Source of the DNA: DALYLB01 sp046154695
Lineage (GTDB): Bacteria > Acidobacteriota > Blastocatellia > RBC074
Assembly: GCA_046154695.1 (NCBI GenBank)
Contig: JBJXFI010000274.1
Span: 1-27,941, forward strand
Direction: 5' to 3'
Length of the DNA stretch: 27,941 nt
Below, piece after piece: positions 26,419 to 27,941 of this stretch; position 1 is the stretch's first letter, and the number at the start of each line of letters is the position of its first letter. The notes under the pieces were generated by a model. It made no database searches. It saw only the letters and a program-made list of their open reading frames with translations, and was not told the origin of the DNA. Position numbers and translations under genes: made by a program.

Positions 26419-27779
26419 CGCGACGCCGTGTCCGCCAATTTACGATCAACCGCTTCCCACGGGCGATCCAGGTGTTTGAGGTTCGCAAAAAAATACGGCA
26501 AATCGCCCGTGTGGAACGCGCCGAATTCAGGATGCTCCGGCCACGGAATGCCGCGCGTGAAGTAATAGGTGTAGGCCTTTGTCTTGCTTGTCTTCGCGCG
26601 TTCCGTCGCCCACAGATACATCGAAACCAATCCCTGATCGCGCGCGCTTTGCTTTTGCGACAGGCCGGATTGCGTTTGGTCATTTGAGGGATAGAGTTTC
26701 AGAAATGCGTCGGCTTGTGCGCCGAATCGCTGCTGAGCTTGTTTGGTGAAATCTTCGGCTTTGATCCTGCCATACATCGCGTTGGCACTGCCTTCGTCGG
26801 CGGTCAAGCCGGTCAGCATCGGCGCATCGTTTTGCCTGCCCTGGGCAAAGATCGCGGCCGTGTCCGCGGGCAGATACCAGCCGTCCACCACAGGGCCGAA
26901 ACGCGCTCCGCCCATCAAATCGGCGGCGGGTTTCGCACGCAAATCCTTTAGTGAGGCTATGCCTTTGGTTTCCGCCCATTTCACGCCGTCTTGCTCCGAT
27001 GCGGATAAATCGCGCGTGCGACGCGCCACGCTGGAGCCGCTTTCGGCAATGGCGCGATGAAACAGGCCTTTTGCCAGGGGCGAAGCAGTCAACGTATGCA
27101 CGGCCGCGGCTCCGGCGGATTGTCCCGCAATCGTCACGCGGCCGGGGTCGCCGCCAAACGCCGCGATGTTTTTTTGCACCCATTGCAACGCGGCGACGCA
27201 ATCGAGCAGGCCATAATTGCCCGATGAATGTTGCGGCGATTCTTTCGTCAATTCGGGATGCGTGTAAAACCCAAAGATTCCGAGGCGATAGTTGATCGTG
27301 ACGACGACGAGACCCTGCTTCGCCAACTCCTCACCCTCGTAGGTGATGATTTCGCCGGAGCCTTCATAAAACGCGCCGCCGTGCATCCAGACCAATACCG
27401 GGCGCTTTTCGGTTGCCGCCTTTGCGCCCGTCCAGACATTGAGGCACAGGCAATCTTCGCTCGCGTCGTTCTGCACCATGAATTCCTTCGTCCACGGATA
27501 GCCGGTACGCCGCAATGCCTGCATACAACTGTCGGAAAACCTGTCGGCCTTGCGCACGCCGCCCCATTTGGCGGGCGGTTGCGGCGGTCGCCAGCGCAAA
27601 TCGCCCACGGGCGGCGACGCATATGGAATGCCCTTGAATACGCGAATGCCGGAAGCGGTCGCAGCGCCTTCGAGCGCTCCGCTTTCGACTTTCACCATTC
27701 CCTTATCAGCGGCGGAGCGAGTGGGCGCGAAAGCCAAAGCCGCGCAGAGAACCAGCCAACCTGCAAGAAAGAGTTTCAT
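26241..27779 (-). CDS. Secreted type-B carboxylesterase/lipase
   Basis: 512 aa, the normal length for the family and apparently complete at both ends. Residues 1-23 form a signal peptide (LFLAGWLVLCAALAFAPTRS). Family motifs: GIPYASPPVGDLRWRPPQP (50-68), SEDCLCLNVW (107-116), oxyanion-hole WMHGGAFYEGSG (131-142), and GGDPGRVTIAGQSAGA (209-224). The catalytic triad is Ser221, Glu329 (TADEGSA) and His423 (GAFHTGDLPYFF). It hydrolyses carboxylic esters in the periplasm or outside the cell; substrate unknown. GAGGACAGG lies directly before the ATG and gives a plausible ribosome site. Its last 178 bases overlap, on the opposite strand, the 3' end of the protease frame; the esterase is the genuine coding strand there. 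Confidence 0.93.
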   Translation of the reverse strand: MKLFLAGWLVLCAALAFAPTRSAADKGMVKVESGALEGAATASGIRVFKGIPYASPPVGDLRWRPPQPPAKWGGVRKADRFSDSCMQALRRTGYPWTKEFMVQNDASEDCLCLNVWTGAKAATEKRPVLVWMHGGAFYEGSGEIITYEGEELAKQGLVVVTINYRLGIFGFYTHPELTKESPQHSSGNYGLLDCVAALQWVQKNIAAFGGDPGRVTIAGQSAGAAAVHTLTASPLAKGLFHRAIAESGSSVARRTRDLSASEQDGVKWAETKGIASLKDLRAKPAADLMGGARFGPVVDGWYLPADTAAIFAQGRQNDAPMLTGLTADEGSANAMYGRIKAEDFTKQAQQRFGAQADAFLKLYPSNDQTQSGLSQKQSARDQGLVSMYLWATERAKTSKTKAYTYYFTRGIPWPEHPEFGAFHTGDLPYFFANLKHLDRPWEAVDRKLADTASRYWANFAGTGNPNGKGLPNWPAFDAAQQFTMELGEKIGMRPVAENAKLEFFKQYFDKQR

Positions 27780-27888
27780 CCTGTCCTCATTTTTTTGTCA
27801 GCAATTTGCTTCCTTAGGGCGCGTTAAAAATTAACTTCCCGTTTTTATCCCCGAGCGATCCTTGAACTTCACTCAACGGGCAGGTGCG

Positions 27889-27941
27889 AGACCTACGATG
27901 AGCGCCGGAGGCGCGTCGGAGGGTAGCCGGTGATGGAGCGA
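27889..27941 (+). repeat. Possible start of another dispersed palindromic repeat (cut by window end)
   Basis: The last ~50 bases (beginning GACCTACGATGAGCGCCGGA and ending GGGTAGCCGGTGATGGAGCGA-like) have the look of the CCGGTG/CACCGG repeats common between acidobacterial genes. Only one arm is in the window and the match is from memory. Confidence 0.25.

Noticed and set aside
1..27941. CRISPR arrays, tRNA and rRNA genes
   Set aside because: No regularly spaced direct repeats, and no tRNA- or rRNA-like sequences were noticed on either strand.

Overview
The window is GC-rich bacterial DNA with several very long open frames. Several things together suggest Acidobacteriota, probably a Blastocatellia-like lineage: a cytochrome c / copper-monooxygenase fusion, a CadC-type regulator with FlgO-like and TPR domains, an Oar-type TonB-receptor fragment, a secreted subtilase with cohesin- and dockerin-like modules, and abundant palindromic intergenic repeats. 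This placement rests on gene style only; no rRNA or other marker gene is present.

Layout. (1) 1-935, minus: 5' part of a secreted esterase (E-set domain plus Fes/feruloyl-esterase-like hydrolase), cut by the window edge. (2) 1495-17150, plus: a tightly packed five-gene operon with junctions of +1, -4, -1 and +3 nt. It encodes a PhoD-like metallophosphoesterase (894 aa), a beta-rich protein I relate to DUF6603 (1123 aa), and three uncharacterised proteins of 1062, 1549 and 586 aa. None has an obvious signal peptide or hydrophobic membrane helix. I think this is the best candidate for an undescribed system. (3) 17151-17932: non-coding, with a long hairpin, an imperfect palindrome, a 158-161 bp MITE-like element and a ~45-codon remnant of a TPP-enzyme C-terminus. 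(4) 17933-19351, minus: exported cytochrome c / PHM-fold copper protein. (5) 19671-21599, minus: membrane-anchored winged-helix regulator with FlgO-like and TPR domains. (6) 21687-21939: a 253 bp palindromic repeat between two divergent genes. (7) 22078-26418, plus: secreted S8 protease whose frame contains a TonB-receptor-like segment directly after the catalytic serine motif and ends by running antisense into the next gene. (8) 26241-27779, minus: secreted type-B carboxylesterase. (9) The last ~50 bases look like the start of another dispersed repeat.

How the genes relate. Only the five-gene block is convincingly one functional unit. Its stop/start overlaps imply co-translation, and the proteins carry motifs I recall from other bacterial proteins annotated only as hypothetical. 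The remaining genes are separate exported enzymes and a regulator, divided by mobile or palindromic repeats that appear to have rearranged neighbouring genes: the TPP-enzyme remnant, the chimeric protease and the protease 3' end. Family assignments come from reading motifs by eye; no database search was run.
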